Positions 43,548 through 53,407 of a stretch of 64,000 nucleotides of DNA are shown here, in pieces. Origin of the DNA: Zhongshania sp. (GTDB lineage Bacteria; Pseudomonadota; Gammaproteobacteria; Pseudomonadales; Spongiibacteraceae). The position numbers and the translations under genes were made by a program. Location of the stretch: contig NZ_JARGNU010000012.1 in NCBI RefSeq assembly GCF_029212375.1, positions 56,649 to 120,648 of the forward strand, in the 5' to 3' direction. Numbering within the stretch: the stretch's first letter is position 1; each line of letters starts with the position of its first letter. The notes below the pieces were generated by a model. It was given only the letters and a program-made list of their open reading frames with translations. It was not told where the DNA came from and did not search any database.

Positions 43548-44324
43548 ATGGCTTTGGCTAAACGTATTATTCCCTGCCTAGACGTTGACAAAGGTCGCGT
43601 GGTGAAGGGTGTGAATTTTGTTGGTATTCGCGACGCTGGCGACCCAGTTGAGGTGGCTAAGCGCTATAACGAGCAGGGCGCGGATGAAATCACCTTTTTA
43701 GATATTACCGCTACCCACGAAGACCGAGAAACCACCGCGCACATCGTGGAGCAGATTGCTACGGAGGTATTTATTCCGCTTACGGTTGGCGGCGGTATTC
43801 GCGAGATTAAAGATATTCGCGCCATGCTTAACGCCGGTGCCGACAAGGTGGGTATTAACTCTGCCGCCATTCACCGCCCCGATTTTGTAAAAGAAGCGGC
43901 CGACCGTTTTGGCTCTCAGTGCATTGTGATCGCTATTGACGCCAAGCGCGTTGCCGACGAAGCAGATGGCCGCCCGCGCTGGGAAATTTTTACCCACGGT
44001 GGTCGCAAACACACTGGTATTAATGCGGTGGAGTGGGCGATTAAAATGGTAAATAACGGCGCCGGTGAGGTGCTATTAACCAGCATGGACGGCGACGGCA
44101 CCAAGGCCGGTTACGACTTGGCGTTAACGCGAGCGATTTCCGATGCGGTAGCGGTGCCGGTGATTGCCTCTGGCGGGGTGGGTAATCTCGACCATCTAGT
44201 CGATGGGATTATTGAGGGGCATGCCGACGCTGTATTGGCCGCCAGTATTTTCCATTTTGGTGAATTCACCGTACCAGAAGCCAAGGCCTATATGGCGGCG
44301 CGGGGAATAGAAGTTCGCTTATAA
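43548..44324 (+). CDS. hisF: Imidazole glycerol phosphate synthase, cyclase subunit
   Basis: A 258-residue TIM barrel that uses ammonia from HisH to make IGP and AICAR. Catalytic Asp residues are in [18 protein letters not shown] and [25 protein letters not shown] and [11 protein letters not shown] bind phosphate. Last gene of the operon, followed by a terminator. Confidence 0.97.
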   Translation: MALAKRIIPCLDVDKGRVVKGVNFVGIRDAGDPVEVAKRYNEQGADEITFLDITATHEDRETTAHIVEQIATEVFIPLTVGGGIREIKDIRAMLNAGADKVGINSAAIHRPDFVKEAADRFGSQCIVIAIDAKRVADEADGRPRWEIFTHGGRKHTGINAVEWAIKMVNNGAGEVLLTSMDGDGTKAGYDLALTRAISDAVAVPVIASGGVGNLDHLVDGIIEGHADAVLAASIFHFGEFTVPEAKAYMAARGIEVRL

Positions 44325-44349
44325 AAAAACGGGCCGCGGCCCGTTTTTG
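44323..44349. terminator. Bidirectional terminator between hisF and ctpA
   Basis: A 16-bp perfect palindrome ACGGGCCGCGGCCCGT is flanked by seven A on one side and TTTTTGTTTTT on the other, so it can act for both convergent genes. Confidence 0.93.
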
Positions 44350-44374
44350 TTTTTCCTGTCTTTCTGCTTGCCGC

Positions 44375-45760
44375 TTACTTTGTTGCAGTTTCTGCTTCGC
44401 CGTTCGCTTCGGCCAAGGCCTTCTTGGCGCTAGACATAATGTGTAAGCCTTTCAATAAGTTTAGCGCTTCATAGAGCTGGTTGTCATTGGCGGCTAATTC
44501 ATTGCTGTCGTTCTTGTCTTTTTTATCTTGTTTGCGGCTATTGCTGTCGCTTTCTGCGCCATCGCCACGGCCAAGGTGACCCGCTAAATCGGCTTCGGTA
44601 ACTTGAATGCCTGCGGTTAAGGTTTCTATCCGTGCCTTTTCTACCACGATGTCAGGGATAATTCCCTGTGCCTGTATGGAGCGGCCACTCGGCGTGTAGT
44701 AACGGGCGGTGGTGAGTTTTATTGCACTGTCTTCGGATAGTGGCAGTACCGTTTGCACCGAGCCTTTGCCAAAGCTTTGGGTGCCGACAATAAGGGCGCG
44801 CTGGTGGTCTTGCAGGGCGCCAGCGACAATTTCTGAGGCCGAGGCCGAGCCGCCATTAATTAATACCACCATTGGCGTGTCATCGGCGGGGGCTTTGGCG
44901 CTGGCCATAAAACGGCTATAGGCATTGGGTAGGCGGCCCTCAGTGTAAACAATAAGGCCGTCGTTGATAAACTCGTCCACTACCTGCACTGAGGCTTGCA
45001 GCAAGCCGCCTGGGTTGTTGCGCAAGTCTAGAATTAAGCCTTTTAGGGGCGTGCGGCCGGCGTTGAGGGTGGCTAATTCTTTTTTCAGGTCTTGGCCGGT
45101 GCGGCTTTGAAACTGTGAAATTCGAATATAGCCGTAGCCAGGCTGGAGCATTTCGCCGCGCACACTGGCAACGGTAATTACATCGCGCTTGAGTTTCACT
45201 TCAAAGGGCGCGTTAACACCGTTGCGCAAAATAGTGAGCACAATTTTGCTGCCCGCTGGGCCGCGCATTAAGGTAACCGCTTCCTGCAGGTTCATGCCTT
45301 TTATGGGCTTGTTGTCGATTTGAATAATCAGATCGCCAGGTTGAATGCCAGCCCGCTCTGCGGGTGTATCGTCGATGGGGGTGACGACCTTGATAAAGCC
45401 GTTTTCCATGCCGACTTCAATGCCGAGGCCGCCAAATTCGCCAGTGGTGTGGTTTTGTAAGTCTTCAAAGGAGCTGGCGTCGAGATAGTCTGAGTGCGGG
45501 TCGAGGCCGCTGAGCATGCCGCGAATAGCATTTTCGAGCAGGGTTTTGTCGTCTACTTCTTCAACATAGCTGAGGCGAATTTGGTTGAATACATCGGCAA
45601 AATTGCGCAGTGCCTGAAGGGGTAGCTGGCCTTGGCTGCTCGCTTCGGCGAGCTGCTCTGCTTGATCGGCGCTTTTGTCTTGGTCGGCCAGTAGCGGGGT
45701 AGGTGCTGCCAGCAGTAATACCAATAAAGCAGAAAAGGTGTGGCGAAACATATCAGGCAT
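44375..45760 (-). CDS. ctpA: Exported C-terminal processing (S41) protease
   Basis: A 461-residue periplasmic serine protease. Signal peptide (FRHTFSALLVLLLAAPTPLLA), a PDZ domain around residues 95-170 (GIEVGMENGFIKVVTPIDDT) and the S41 catalytic core follow. The Ser/Lys dyad is Ser in INGGSASASEIVAGAL and Lys in GTQSFGKGSVQTV. A charged low-complexity stretch (KQDKKDKNDSNE) precedes the C-terminus. The start is Met1 or Met4. It follows envC and gpmI in the same order as in many gammaproteobacteria. Confidence 0.94.
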   Translation of the reverse strand: MPDMFRHTFSALLVLLLAAPTPLLADQDKSADQAEQLAEASSQGQLPLQALRNFADVFNQIRLSYVEEVDDKTLLENAIRGMLSGLDPHSDYLDASSFEDLQNHTTGEFGGLGIEVGMENGFIKVVTPIDDTPAERAGIQPGDLIIQIDNKPIKGMNLQEAVTLMRGPAGSKIVLTILRNGVNAPFEVKLKRDVITVASVRGEMLQPGYGYIRISQFQSRTGQDLKKELATLNAGRTPLKGLILDLRNNPGGLLQASVQVVDEFINDGLIVYTEGRLPNAYSRFMASAKAPADDTPMVVLINGGSASASEIVAGALQDHQRALIVGTQSFGKGSVQTVLPLSEDSAIKLTTARYYTPSGRSIQAQGIIPDIVVEKARIETLTAGIQVTEADLAGHLGRGDGAESDSNSRKQDKKDKNDSNELAANDNQLYEALNLLKGLHIMSSAKKALAEANGEAETATK

Positions 45761-45854
45761 AAATGAATTCCCAGAACGTCTTTAAAACGAAACTTATTGT
45801 ATCTTGCTTTGCTGGTGAAAGCTGCCGAGCCGTAATTGGCTAGCGTGGTTTAGC

Positions 45855-46994
45855 TCAGCGGCACCAGCTGCGCGGGTCGGTAGGGCGCCCTTTGTAGCGT
45901 ATTTCAAAATACAGCCCAGCTTGACGTTGGCCCCCACTATTGCCGACGGTGGCAATGCCTTCGCCGCCCCGCACCCAGTCTCCCTCGGCGCGCAATAGGC
46001 TCTGATTGTGAGCGTAAAGGCTGAGATAGTCACCGCCGTGGTCAACAATAATAAGCAGGCCGGCGCCGCGCAACCAGTCGGCAAAGACCACGCGGCCATT
46101 ATGAATGGCTTTTACGGCATCGCCTTCATTGCCGCTAATTTGAATGCCCTGCCACGTTACTGAGCTGCCGTGGCGCGCTGCACCGTAGCGATTTAATGGC
46201 TTGCCGTTAATGGGCCAAGGCATTTTTCCGCGCAGGGCTTTAAAGGGTTTGTAGTTGGCGGGCATGGCAATATTGGTCACTTCGCGCTCAACGGCTTGCA
46301 GTACGCTCTCGAGATCTTTGCGCTGCTTGTCGAGGCCGCTTAGTGAGCTGCTTGAATTCGCGATTTCGGTATCAATACCGGCCAAGGCTTTGGCGCGACG
46401 CTGCTTTTGCTCAACCAAGGCGTGTTGCTGTTGCTCAAGCTCGCGGCGACTGTCGGCTAGGGCCGCCGCTTCGGCAGCGATCGCGGGCTTGATGTCGTCT
46501 AATTCTTGAAGGGTGTCGCGGTATTTGTGCAGCTCAACGCTGCGGGCGCGGTTGAAGTAATCAAAGTAGGTGAGGGTGCGGCTGAGCTCTTCGGGGTTTT
46601 CTTGATTCAGCAGCATTTTTAACTGACTTTCTTTACCCAGTGCGTAGGCGCTGCGCACGTGCTCGGCAATAAGCGCTTTTTGGCTTTCTTGCTGGCTGCG
46701 CAATTGGCGCTGACGGGCTTCTAGTTCGTTTAGCTGCTGTTGTTGTTGCTGTGATTTTTGCTTGGCGTGGTGCAGCTTAGCGGCAGTGACACCAATATCT
46801 TTTTCTATACTTTGCAGTGCCTTGGCGGTTTTACTGCGTTCGCTCTGTTGTTTGCTAATAGACTTTTTTAAATTGCCTATTTTTTGGTTGAGCTCGCGCA
46901 GTTGTTGCTTGCTGGCTTCGCCGTCGGCCACGGCAGTGCTGACAAACTGCACGGCTAGCAGTGATGCGAGCACTACAGCGCGGCAGAGTTTCAT
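45855..46994 (-). CDS. envC: EnvC-like murein hydrolase activator
   Basis: A 379-residue periplasmic protein: signal peptide (MKLCRAVVLASLLAVQFVS), a long coiled coil at about residues 20-235 rich in Gln/Lys/Glu, and a C-terminal LytM/M23 domain. The LytM site is degenerate: the HxH motif of active enzymes is GLYFEIR here, although LLIIVDHGGDYLSLYAH is kept. This is the state of EnvC, which activates amidases at the division septum instead of cutting. The start could be a TTG at 47024 that overlaps the gpmI stop. Confidence 0.9.
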   Translation of the reverse strand: MKLCRAVVLASLLAVQFVSTAVADGEASKQQLRELNQKIGNLKKSISKQQSERSKTAKALQSIEKDIGVTAAKLHHAKQKSQQQQQQLNELEARQRQLRSQQESQKALIAEHVRSAYALGKESQLKMLLNQENPEELSRTLTYFDYFNRARSVELHKYRDTLQELDDIKPAIAAEAAALADSRRELEQQQHALVEQKQRRAKALAGIDTEIANSSSSLSGLDKQRKDLESVLQAVEREVTNIAMPANYKPFKALRGKMPWPINGKPLNRYGAARHGSSVTWQGIQISGNEGDAVKAIHNGRVVFADWLRGAGLLIIVDHGGDYLSLYAHNQSLLRAEGDWVRGGEGIATVGNSGGQRQAGLYFEIRYKGRPTDPRSWCR

Positions 46995-47020
46995 GCGAAT
47001 GGACAAGGCCGCTGGCCGTT

Positions 47021-48577
47021 TCAAATGTCGCTAAGCAAGTTTACGCCGGTCATTTCGGCGGGTTGCTCCACAGCCATTAAGCCCAAGAGAGTGGGGGCAA
47101 TGTCGGCCAGCTTGCCGCCCTTTTCTTGGAGTTTCTGTTTGTTGCTGCCCACATAGACTAATGGCACTAGTTCTGTGGTGTGCTGGGTGTGCGCTTGGCC
47201 GGCGTCGTAGTCTACCATTTGCTCGCAATTGCCGTGGTCGGCGGTTATTAGGCAGTGGCCGCCAACTTCTAACACTGCATCGGCAACGCGTTTTATGCAA
47301 ATATCTAAGGCTTCAACCGCTTTAACCGCGGCCGCAAATACGCCGGTATGACCAACCATATCGCCATTGGCGTAGTTGCAAATAATAGCGTCGTAATTGC
47401 CGCTGTGAATTGCCGCAACCAGTTGGTCGGTCAGTTCGGGGGCGCTCATCTCTGGTTGTAGGTCGTAGGTGGCAACATCTGGTGAGGCGATCAGTTTGCG
47501 CTCTTCGCCTTCATAAAGCGCTTCACGGCCGCCGCTAAAGAAGAAGGTAACGTGGGCGTACTTCTCGGTTTCGGCAATGCGCAGCTGGGTTTTACCTTGC
47601 TTTTCCATTACTTCGCCAAAACTATTGTGCATGGTGCTGGGTGGGTAGGCGACGGCGGCAGGGATGCTGTCGGCGTATTCGGTGGTCATTACAAACTCTG
47701 CCAGCGCGGGGCGCACTTTGCGTTTAAAGCCATCGAAGTCAGTGTCGACAAAGGCGCGGGTAATTTCGCGAGCGCGGTCGGCGCGGAAGTTCATGAAGAT
47801 GACGCTGTCGCCGTCGCTGATCTTGGCGTCGCGATCACCCGCCTTCTGAATAATAGACGCGCTGACAAACTCATCGTTTTCGTCGCGCTCGTAGGCTGCT
47901 TGCAAGGCGCTGCTGGTATTGTCGTAGCAATAGTCGGCGTCAGCACTTGTCAGTAAATTGTAAGCTTTCTCGACCCTGTCCCAGCGATTATCGCGGTCCA
48001 TTGCGAAGTAGCGGCCAATCATGGTGGCGGTGCGGCCGCAGCCCAGTTCACTAAATTTGGCATCGAGCTTGTCGAGCGAGCTTAGGGCGCTGCGCGGCGG
48101 CGTGTCGCGGCCATCTAAAAAGGCGTGAACATAAACCTGCTTGGCGCCGCGCTGGGCGGCAAGCTCAATCATTGCCAGAATGTGGTTCTCGTGGCTGTGT
48201 ACGCCACCCGCCGAGAGCAGGCCGAGAATGTGCACGGCTTTGCCCGCGGCAACGGCTTTATCGACGGCTTGGGTGTAAACGGGGTTGCTGTAAAAGTCGC
48301 CGTCGCTAATGGCTTTGTCGATGCGGGTAATGCTTTGGTAAACCACGCGGCCGGCGCCAAGGCTCATATGGCCAACTTCTGAATTGCCCATTTGGCCGTC
48401 GGGTAGGCCAACATCAAGGCCTGAGCCAGATATAAGGGTGTGAGGTGCTTCGTGCCACAGGCGGTCCCAGTTTGGGGTGTTGGCGTGGAAAATAGCATTG
48501 TCTTTAGGGTCTTCGCGATAGCCAAAGCCGTCGAGGATGACGAGTACGACTGGTTTTTTTGCTAGGGTGTTGGCCAT
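47021..48577 (-). CDS. gpmI: 2,3-bisphosphoglycerate-independent phosphoglycerate mutase
   Basis: A 518-residue Mn-dependent mutase of glycolysis. The phosphorylated Ser is in [17 protein letters not shown]; metal ligands lie in [13 protein letters not shown] near the start and in [14 protein letters not shown] and [14 protein letters not shown] near the end. The ATG with GTGAG upstream is preferred to a GTG three codons earlier. Confidence 0.97.
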   Translation of the reverse strand: MANTLAKKPVVLVILDGFGYREDPKDNAIFHANTPNWDRLWHEAPHTLISGSGLDVGLPDGQMGNSEVGHMSLGAGRVVYQSITRIDKAISDGDFYSNPVYTQAVDKAVAAGKAVHILGLLSAGGVHSHENHILAMIELAAQRGAKQVYVHAFLDGRDTPPRSALSSLDKLDAKFSELGCGRTATMIGRYFAMDRDNRWDRVEKAYNLLTSADADYCYDNTSSALQAAYERDENDEFVSASIIQKAGDRDAKISDGDSVIFMNFRADRAREITRAFVDTDFDGFKRKVRPALAEFVMTTEYADSIPAAVAYPPSTMHNSFGEVMEKQGKTQLRIAETEKYAHVTFFFSGGREALYEGEERKLIASPDVATYDLQPEMSAPELTDQLVAAIHSGNYDAIICNYANGDMVGHTGVFAAAVKAVEALDICIKRVADAVLEVGGHCLITADHGNCEQMVDYDAGQAHTQHTTELVPLVYVGSNKQKLQEKGGKLADIAPTLLGLMAVEQPAEMTGVNLLSDI

Positions 48578-48734
48578 AAATCTCACACTTTAGAACACTG
48601 GGGATTAACGTTGCATTGTAGCTTTTTCGCAGAGTTGAGGCTATGCGGCGGTGGGTGAGAATTGCTGCTTGGCAGTGTATACTCTCGCTTTTTTCGCGAA
48701 TTGTGCAGCGCACATGGCATAAAGAGATGTTTCC

Positions 48735-49148
48735 ATGGATAAATTAATCCCCTTTGTTGCTGAGCAGTGGGTACTGATATCGGCATTAATTTCTTGCCTG
48801 TTGTTGCTGAGCTTTCATGAGCAGCGCCGCGCGGGGAAGAGTCTTAGCCCCCAGCAAATGGTGAATTTAGTGAACCAGCAAGGCGCAGTAGTGATCGATT
48901 TGCGCGATAAGGCCGAGTTTAGCAAGGGCCATATTTTGGGTTCGGTCAATTTGCCTTTCTCTAAGCTAGAGAAAGAAGTAGCCGACCACGTTGAAAAAGA
49001 CAAGCCGGTGATATTGGTTTGCAAGTTGGGGCAGCATGCTAGCGCCGCGGGTAAAAAGTTAGGTTCGCTGGGCTATAGCCAAGTTTACCGTCTTAAAGGT
49101 GGCGTTTCTGAGTGGCAGATAATGCAAATGCCGCTGATTAAAAAATAA
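48735..49148 (+). CDS. Membrane-anchored rhodanese-like protein (YibN-type)
   Basis: A 137-residue protein with an N-terminal membrane helix (about residues 8-26) and a rhodanese domain facing the cytoplasm. DLRDKAEFSKGHILGSVNLP is the conserved start of the domain and the active Cys is in VILVCKLGQHASAAG. Sulfur transfer is likely but the acceptor is unknown. The order rhodanese-grxC-secB matches E. coli yibN-grxC-secB. Confidence 0.92.
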   Translation: MDKLIPFVAEQWVLISALISCLLLLSFHEQRRAGKSLSPQQMVNLVNQQGAVVIDLRDKAEFSKGHILGSVNLPFSKLEKEVADHVEKDKPVILVCKLGQHASAAGKKLGSLGYSQVYRLKGGVSEWQIMQMPLIKK

Positions 49149-49211
49149 AGCTGGTCAGTATTTTGTGACGCGGTGTTTTGCGTAAGTGAAGATGTTATAA
49201 AAGAGGTGGAA

Positions 49212-49466
49212 ATGGCACAGGTAACAATTTATACAACGCGATTTTGCCCATATTGTGTTCGCGCCAAGCAGTTGTTGACTAGCAAGGGTGTGGCCTTTGA
49301 CGAAATCCCAGTCGACGGTCGCAATGATTTGCGCAGTGACTTAGCTAAGCGCAGTGGTCAGCGCACGGTGCCGCAGATTTGGGTCGGCGAGACCCATGTT
49401 GGCGGCTGCGATGAATTGTATGCCTTAGAGCGTGGCGCTAAATTAGATGCGCTGATTGCCTCTTAG
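49212..49466 (+). CDS. grxC: Glutaredoxin 3
   Basis: An 84-residue dithiol glutaredoxin with the active site TRFCPYCVRAKQLL, the cis-Pro segment RTVPQIWVG and the GGCDELYALE glutathione-binding end. The start follows GAGGTGG; upstream in-frame codons are not family sequence. It reduces protein disulfides with glutathione. Confidence 0.96.
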   Translation: MAQVTIYTTRFCPYCVRAKQLLTSKGVAFDEIPVDGRNDLRSDLAKRSGQRTVPQIWVGETHVGGCDELYALERGAKLDALIAS

Positions 49467-49540
49467 TAGCCTTGTTAAGTGTGGAACTAGGCCTTATATA
49501 CGGTATAACCCCTTTAAATTAGTTTAGGAAACGGAAAACA

Positions 49541-50011
49541 ATGTCAGAAGAAACGCCCGTTCAAGCCAAATTTGCCTTACAGCGTATTTACACTAAAGAC
49601 GTATCTTTCGAGTCTCCCGCTAGCCCATTAATTTTTACCAAGGCGTGGAAACCGAAAATACAGGTTGACCTCAATACCCGCAGCAAAGCGGTGGCTGACA
49701 ATACCTACGAAGTGGTTCTTACGGTGACGATCACCGCCAAGCTTGAAGATGACGAAACTGCCTTCTTGGTGGAAATTCATCAAGCTGGTTTGTTTATGGC
49801 CGAAGGTATTGAAGGCGAGCAATTGCGTCAGCTACTCGGCATAGCTTGTCCTAATATGCTGTTTCCGTATTTGCGTGAAGCGGTTGATTCACTGGTAGTG
49901 AAAGGTGGTTTCCCCGCTTTGGCGCTGCAGCCAGTGAACTTTGAAGCGCTTTATCGCCAAGCCGAAGAAGCGGCTGCGCGTCAGGCCGAAGCGGCGTCTA
50001 CGACACACTAA
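49541..50011 (+). CDS. secB: Protein-export chaperone SecB
   Basis: A 156-residue SecB: FALQRIYTKDVSFESPASP at the N-terminus, the WKPKIQVDLNTRSKAV strand, the long EVVLTVTITAKL and the LFPYLREAVDSLVVKGGFP end. It holds precursors unfolded and hands them to SecA. A terminator follows. Confidence 0.97.
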   Translation: MSEETPVQAKFALQRIYTKDVSFESPASPLIFTKAWKPKIQVDLNTRSKAVADNTYEVVLTVTITAKLEDDETAFLVEIHQAGLFMAEGIEGEQLRQLLGIACPNMLFPYLREAVDSLVVKGGFPALALQPVNFEALYRQAEEAAARQAEAASTTH

Positions 50012-50029
50012 TTTCTGGCGCTCGTATAA

Positions 50030-50070
50030 AAATACCGCATTACTGATTACTCGGTATGCGGTATTTTTTT
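50030..50070 (+). terminator. Rho-independent terminator after secB
   Basis: AAATACCGCAT and ATGCGGTATTT form an 11-bp stem with a 15-base loop, followed by T7. It lies between secB and trmL, so trmL may have its own promoter. Confidence 0.88.
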
Positions 50071-50117
50071 ATCCCCTATATTGTTATTAGCCACTTAGTT
50101 TTTTTGGTGCCTCAGCT

Positions 50118-50597
50118 ATGTTCCATATTGCCTTGTACGAGCCGCGCATTGCCCCCAATACCGGTAATATTATTCGGCTGGTGGCTAATAATGGCTGCCA
50201 TCTTCACCTGATTGAGCCGCTGGGTTTTGATATGGAGGAGAAAAAACTACGGCGCGCGGGGCTAGACTACGCTGACCTAGCGCGGGTGACCCGCCATCCC
50301 GACTACCCGAGTTTTTTGGCAGCGATGGGCGACCGCCGGATATTTGCGTTAACCACCAAGGGCAGCCGCAATTATGCCGACGCCAAATTTGAAGCTGAAG
50401 ACGTACTGCTGTTTGGCTCAGAAACCTCGGGCCTGCCGCCAGCCGTGCGGGAAAGCTTAGGGCAGGAACACTGCCTGCGGGTGCCAATGATGGCCGAGGC
50501 GCGCAGTTTGAATTTGTCGAATACCGTGGCGCTAGTGAGTTATGAAGCGTGGCGGCAAGTGGGGTTTATAGGGGCAAGTCTGACGTCGGAGGTCTGA
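50118..50597 (+). CDS. trmL: tRNA (cytidine/uridine-34-2'-O)-methyltransferase
   Basis: A 159-residue SPOUT enzyme. Knot motifs are [18 protein letters not shown] near the start, [12 protein letters not shown] and the [20 protein letters not shown] end. It methylates the wobble base of leucine tRNAs. Its last codons form one arm of the inverted repeat at 50578-50676. Confidence 0.94.
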   Translation: MFHIALYEPRIAPNTGNIIRLVANNGCHLHLIEPLGFDMEEKKLRRAGLDYADLARVTRHPDYPSFLAAMGDRRIFALTTKGSRNYADAKFEAEDVLLFGSETSGLPPAVRESLGQEHCLRVPMMAEARSLNLSNTVALVSYEAWRQVGFIGASLTSEV

Positions 50598-50676
50598 CGT
50601 CAGACGAAAAACCGTGCGGAGCTTCGTTGTGTAACGTCCGACCGGTTCTTTAAGCCTCAGACATCCGACTTCAGAC
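50578..50676. repeat. Palindromic intergenic element overlapping the trmL end
   Basis: Arms 50578-50599 and 50655-50676 are inverted copies at 19 of 22 positions, separated by 55 bp. The left arm runs through the trmL stop codon and is followed by a perfect 14-bp palindrome GTCTGACGTCAGAC. It lies between the convergent trmL and ntrC genes and may end transcription of both or be a mobile repeat. Confidence 0.7.
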
Positions 50677-50693
50677 ACCCGACTCGCCCCAAA

Positions 50694-52112
50694 TCAATCC
50701 TCATCATCTCCACCCATTCCCAATTCCTTAATCTTGCGGGTCAGGGTGTTGCGTCCCCAGCCGAGCAGGTTTGCGGCGTCGCGGCGGCGGCCGTGGGTGT
50801 GGCGCAGGGCGGCTTCAATCATGATGCGTTCAAATTGGGGTACGGCGCGGTCGAGTAGTTTTTCGCGGCCTAGCATCAGTTCTTGGTCTGCCCAGCGCTT
50901 GAGGTTGTCCTGCCAGTTAGAGGCGGGCGCGGCTTCGCCTTGGGGGCGCTCTAGTAGCTCAGGTGGCAGGTCGTCGATATGAATTTCGCGGCCCGAGGCC
51001 ATCACCGTCAGCCAGCGGCAGGTGTTTTCCAGTTGACGAACATTGCCCTGCCATTCCATTTGGCATAGGTATTCTTCGGTTTCTGGGCGCAGACGCTTAG
51101 GCTCAACGTTTAATTCATTGCCCGCGCGGGTAAAGAAGTGCTGCATGAGCTTGGGTATGTCTTCGCGACGTTCCGAGAGCTTGGGCAGGTGAATGCGAAT
51201 AACATTGATACGGTGAAACAAATCCTCGCGGAAGTGATTGCTCTTAACCAGCTTTTCCAAGTTTTGGTGGGTGGCGGCGATAATGCGCACGTCAACTTTG
51301 ACGGGGGTGTGACCACCGACCCGATAAAATTCGCCGTCGGCCAGCACTCGTAATAAACGGGTTTGGGTGTCGGCGGGCATGTCGCCAATTTCATCTAAAA
51401 ACAGGGTGCCGCCATTGGCTTGTTCAAAGCGGCCGCGGCGCTGGGCGCTGGCGCCAGTAAAGGCGCCTTTTTCGTGGCCAAACAGTTCCGACTCCATTAG
51501 GTCTTTAGGGATGGCGGCCATGTTTAATGCAATAAAAGGCTTGGTGGCGCGGGGGCTGTGGCGGTGTAGCGCCTGAGCGACTAGCTCTTTACCAGTACCG
51601 GATTCACCGTTGATGAGCACGGTGATATTCGACTGCGACAAACGGCCAATGGCCCGAAATACTTCCTGCATGGCGGGCGCTTCACCGATGATCTCGGTAG
51701 TTTCTAGCGGCGCCTGCTCGGGCAGTAAATTCCGGTTTTTATTGGCGTGCTGCAGTGCGCGCTGGGTGGTGGCAACCGCGTCGTCTACGTCAAAGGGTTT
51801 GGGTAAATATTCGAAAGCGCCACCTTGGTAAGAGGCTACGGCGCTGTCTAAGTCGGAGTGCGCGGTAGTGATAATTACCGGCAAGCCTGGGTGGGCGGCG
51901 GTAATACGCGACAATAATTTAAGCCCGTCGATGCCGGGCATGCGTATATCGCTAATGATGGCATCGGGTACTTCAGACTCTAATTCGCTTAGCAGGCCGT
52001 CGCCATTTTCAAAACAGCGGGTAATGATGCCGGCTTGGTTTAGGGCTTTTTCTAGCACCCAGCGTATCGATCGATCGTCGTCAGCTATCCAGACAGCATT
52101 GGTTTGGCTCAT
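50694..52112 (-). CDS. glnG: Nitrogen regulator NtrC (sigma54 activator)
   Basis: A 472-residue response regulator. Receiver domain with phospho-acceptor Asp in AIISDIRMPGIDGLKLL; AAA+ domain with Walker A GESGTGKELVAQAL, the sigma54-contacting GAFTGA in KGAFTGASAQRRG, and Walker B GGTLFLDEIGDMP; C-terminal Fis-type HTH in AANLLGWGRNTLTRKIKELG. It activates sigma54 promoters under nitrogen limitation. Its start overlaps the ntrB stop (ATGA). Confidence 0.97.
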   Translation of the reverse strand: MSQTNAVWIADDDRSIRWVLEKALNQAGIITRCFENGDGLLSELESEVPDAIISDIRMPGIDGLKLLSRITAAHPGLPVIITTAHSDLDSAVASYQGGAFEYLPKPFDVDDAVATTQRALQHANKNRNLLPEQAPLETTEIIGEAPAMQEVFRAIGRLSQSNITVLINGESGTGKELVAQALHRHSPRATKPFIALNMAAIPKDLMESELFGHEKGAFTGASAQRRGRFEQANGGTLFLDEIGDMPADTQTRLLRVLADGEFYRVGGHTPVKVDVRIIAATHQNLEKLVKSNHFREDLFHRINVIRIHLPKLSERREDIPKLMQHFFTRAGNELNVEPKRLRPETEEYLCQMEWQGNVRQLENTCRWLTVMASGREIHIDDLPPELLERPQGEAAPASNWQDNLKRWADQELMLGREKLLDRAVPQFERIMIEAALRHTHGRRRDAANLLGWGRNTLTRKIKELGMGGDDED

Positions 52113-53212
52113 GAGGCTTGCTCCAGCGGAATATGCAGTGAAAAGGTGGTGTTGCCCGGCTCGCTGCTACATTCGATTAGTCCGTTATGATGATTGAGTA
52201 TGGATTGTGCAATTGACAGGCCTAAGCCTGTGCCCTCGGCGCGGCCGCTGACCATGGGCAGAAAAATTGAGGCGCGCAGGTCTTGGGGGATGCCTGGGCC
52301 GTTATCAATAATATCGACGCTGCACACCAAGCGATGGCGGTGGGCGCCAATGGTGAGTTGGCGCAGGGTGCGAGTGCGAATAATAATAGTGGGGTCGCTA
52401 TCTTCGTTACCGTGTTGGCGCAGTGCTTGTTGGGCATTGCGGGTAACATTTAAAAACGCCTGAATTAATTGTTCGCGGTCGCCAAGAATATCGGGAATGC
52501 TGGGGTCGTAGTCGCGAATAATGCGGATATAGCCTTCGCTCTCGGCTTCGACGAGCTGGCGCACGCGCTCTAAAACTTCGTGGATATTCGTCATTTGCTT
52601 TTCGGGCGCGCGATGGGGGCCGAGCATGGTGTCGACCAAATTGCGCAGGCGGTCGGCCTCTTCAATAATGATGTTGGTGTAGTCGTGGAGCTTGGGGTCG
52701 TTGAGTTCGCGGGCCAGCAGTTGCGCGGCGCCGCGCAGTCCACCAAGAGGGTTTTTAACTTCGTGAGCAATGCCGCGTATTAGCGCCTGACTATTTTGCT
52801 GTGACGACAATAGGCCTTCTTCGCGGCTGATTCTAATGAGTCGATCCAGTGGTTGTAATTCGATGATGAGCGAGGTGCGGCGATTTTCAGTAACTGGGGT
52901 TACGGCGTAATCGACGGTGATTTCAATTCCCGAGCGCAGGGTGAGAACGGTCTCGCGCTTGGTATAGGCCTCGCAGTTGTTAATGGCGTCGAGTAATTTA
53001 ACAAGGGTGTCTTCTTGTTCGTGAAATAATTTGGTGATGGCTTCGCCGTGAATGCGTTGATCTGACACCGCCAATAAAGCCTCTGCCGCGGGATTAATGT
53101 AGCTCACGGTCAGGTTCGGCTCTACCAGTAAGATTGCCGTTTTAAGGTTGTCGAGAATTTGATGGTGGATATTACTCGGGGGCATAGCGTCGCCATTATG
53201 TTCGTAATGCAT
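52109..53212 (-). CDS. glnL: Nitrogen sensor kinase NtrB
   Basis: A 367-residue soluble histidine kinase: PAS domain (residues about 15-110), H-box LIRGIAHEVKNPLGGLRGAA with the phosphorylated His, N-box around FLNVTRNAQQAL, and G-boxes VDIIDNGPGIP and GTGLGLSIAQSI. PII signalling controls its kinase/phosphatase balance. The start could be Met10 (53185). It forms an operon with ntrC, separate from glnA, which has its own promoter. Confidence 0.95.
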   Translation of the reverse strand: MHYEHNGDAMPPSNIHHQILDNLKTAILLVEPNLTVSYINPAAEALLAVSDQRIHGEAITKLFHEQEDTLVKLLDAINNCEAYTKRETVLTLRSGIEITVDYAVTPVTENRRTSLIIELQPLDRLIRISREEGLLSSQQNSQALIRGIAHEVKNPLGGLRGAAQLLARELNDPKLHDYTNIIIEEADRLRNLVDTMLGPHRAPEKQMTNIHEVLERVRQLVEAESEGYIRIIRDYDPSIPDILGDREQLIQAFLNVTRNAQQALRQHGNEDSDPTIIIRTRTLRQLTIGAHRHRLVCSVDIIDNGPGIPQDLRASIFLPMVSGRAEGTGLGLSIAQSILNHHNGLIECSSEPGNTTFSLHIPLEQAS

Positions 53213-53407
53213 TAGCTCAAAGCAATTTCTAGGCCAAGCGAGTTAGGGAGATTTAACCGCCAATATCGACGGCTTTTGAGGGCCTCTTGTGACCTGAGTC
53301 CCAATATAGTGCAGTGTCGATGGGGGTGGCACGCAATATTTGCGGGCGCCCTTGCCCTTAGTATAGGGGGTTGCGCTCTAAATTGGTGCGCTAATTATCG
53401 GCTTTGC

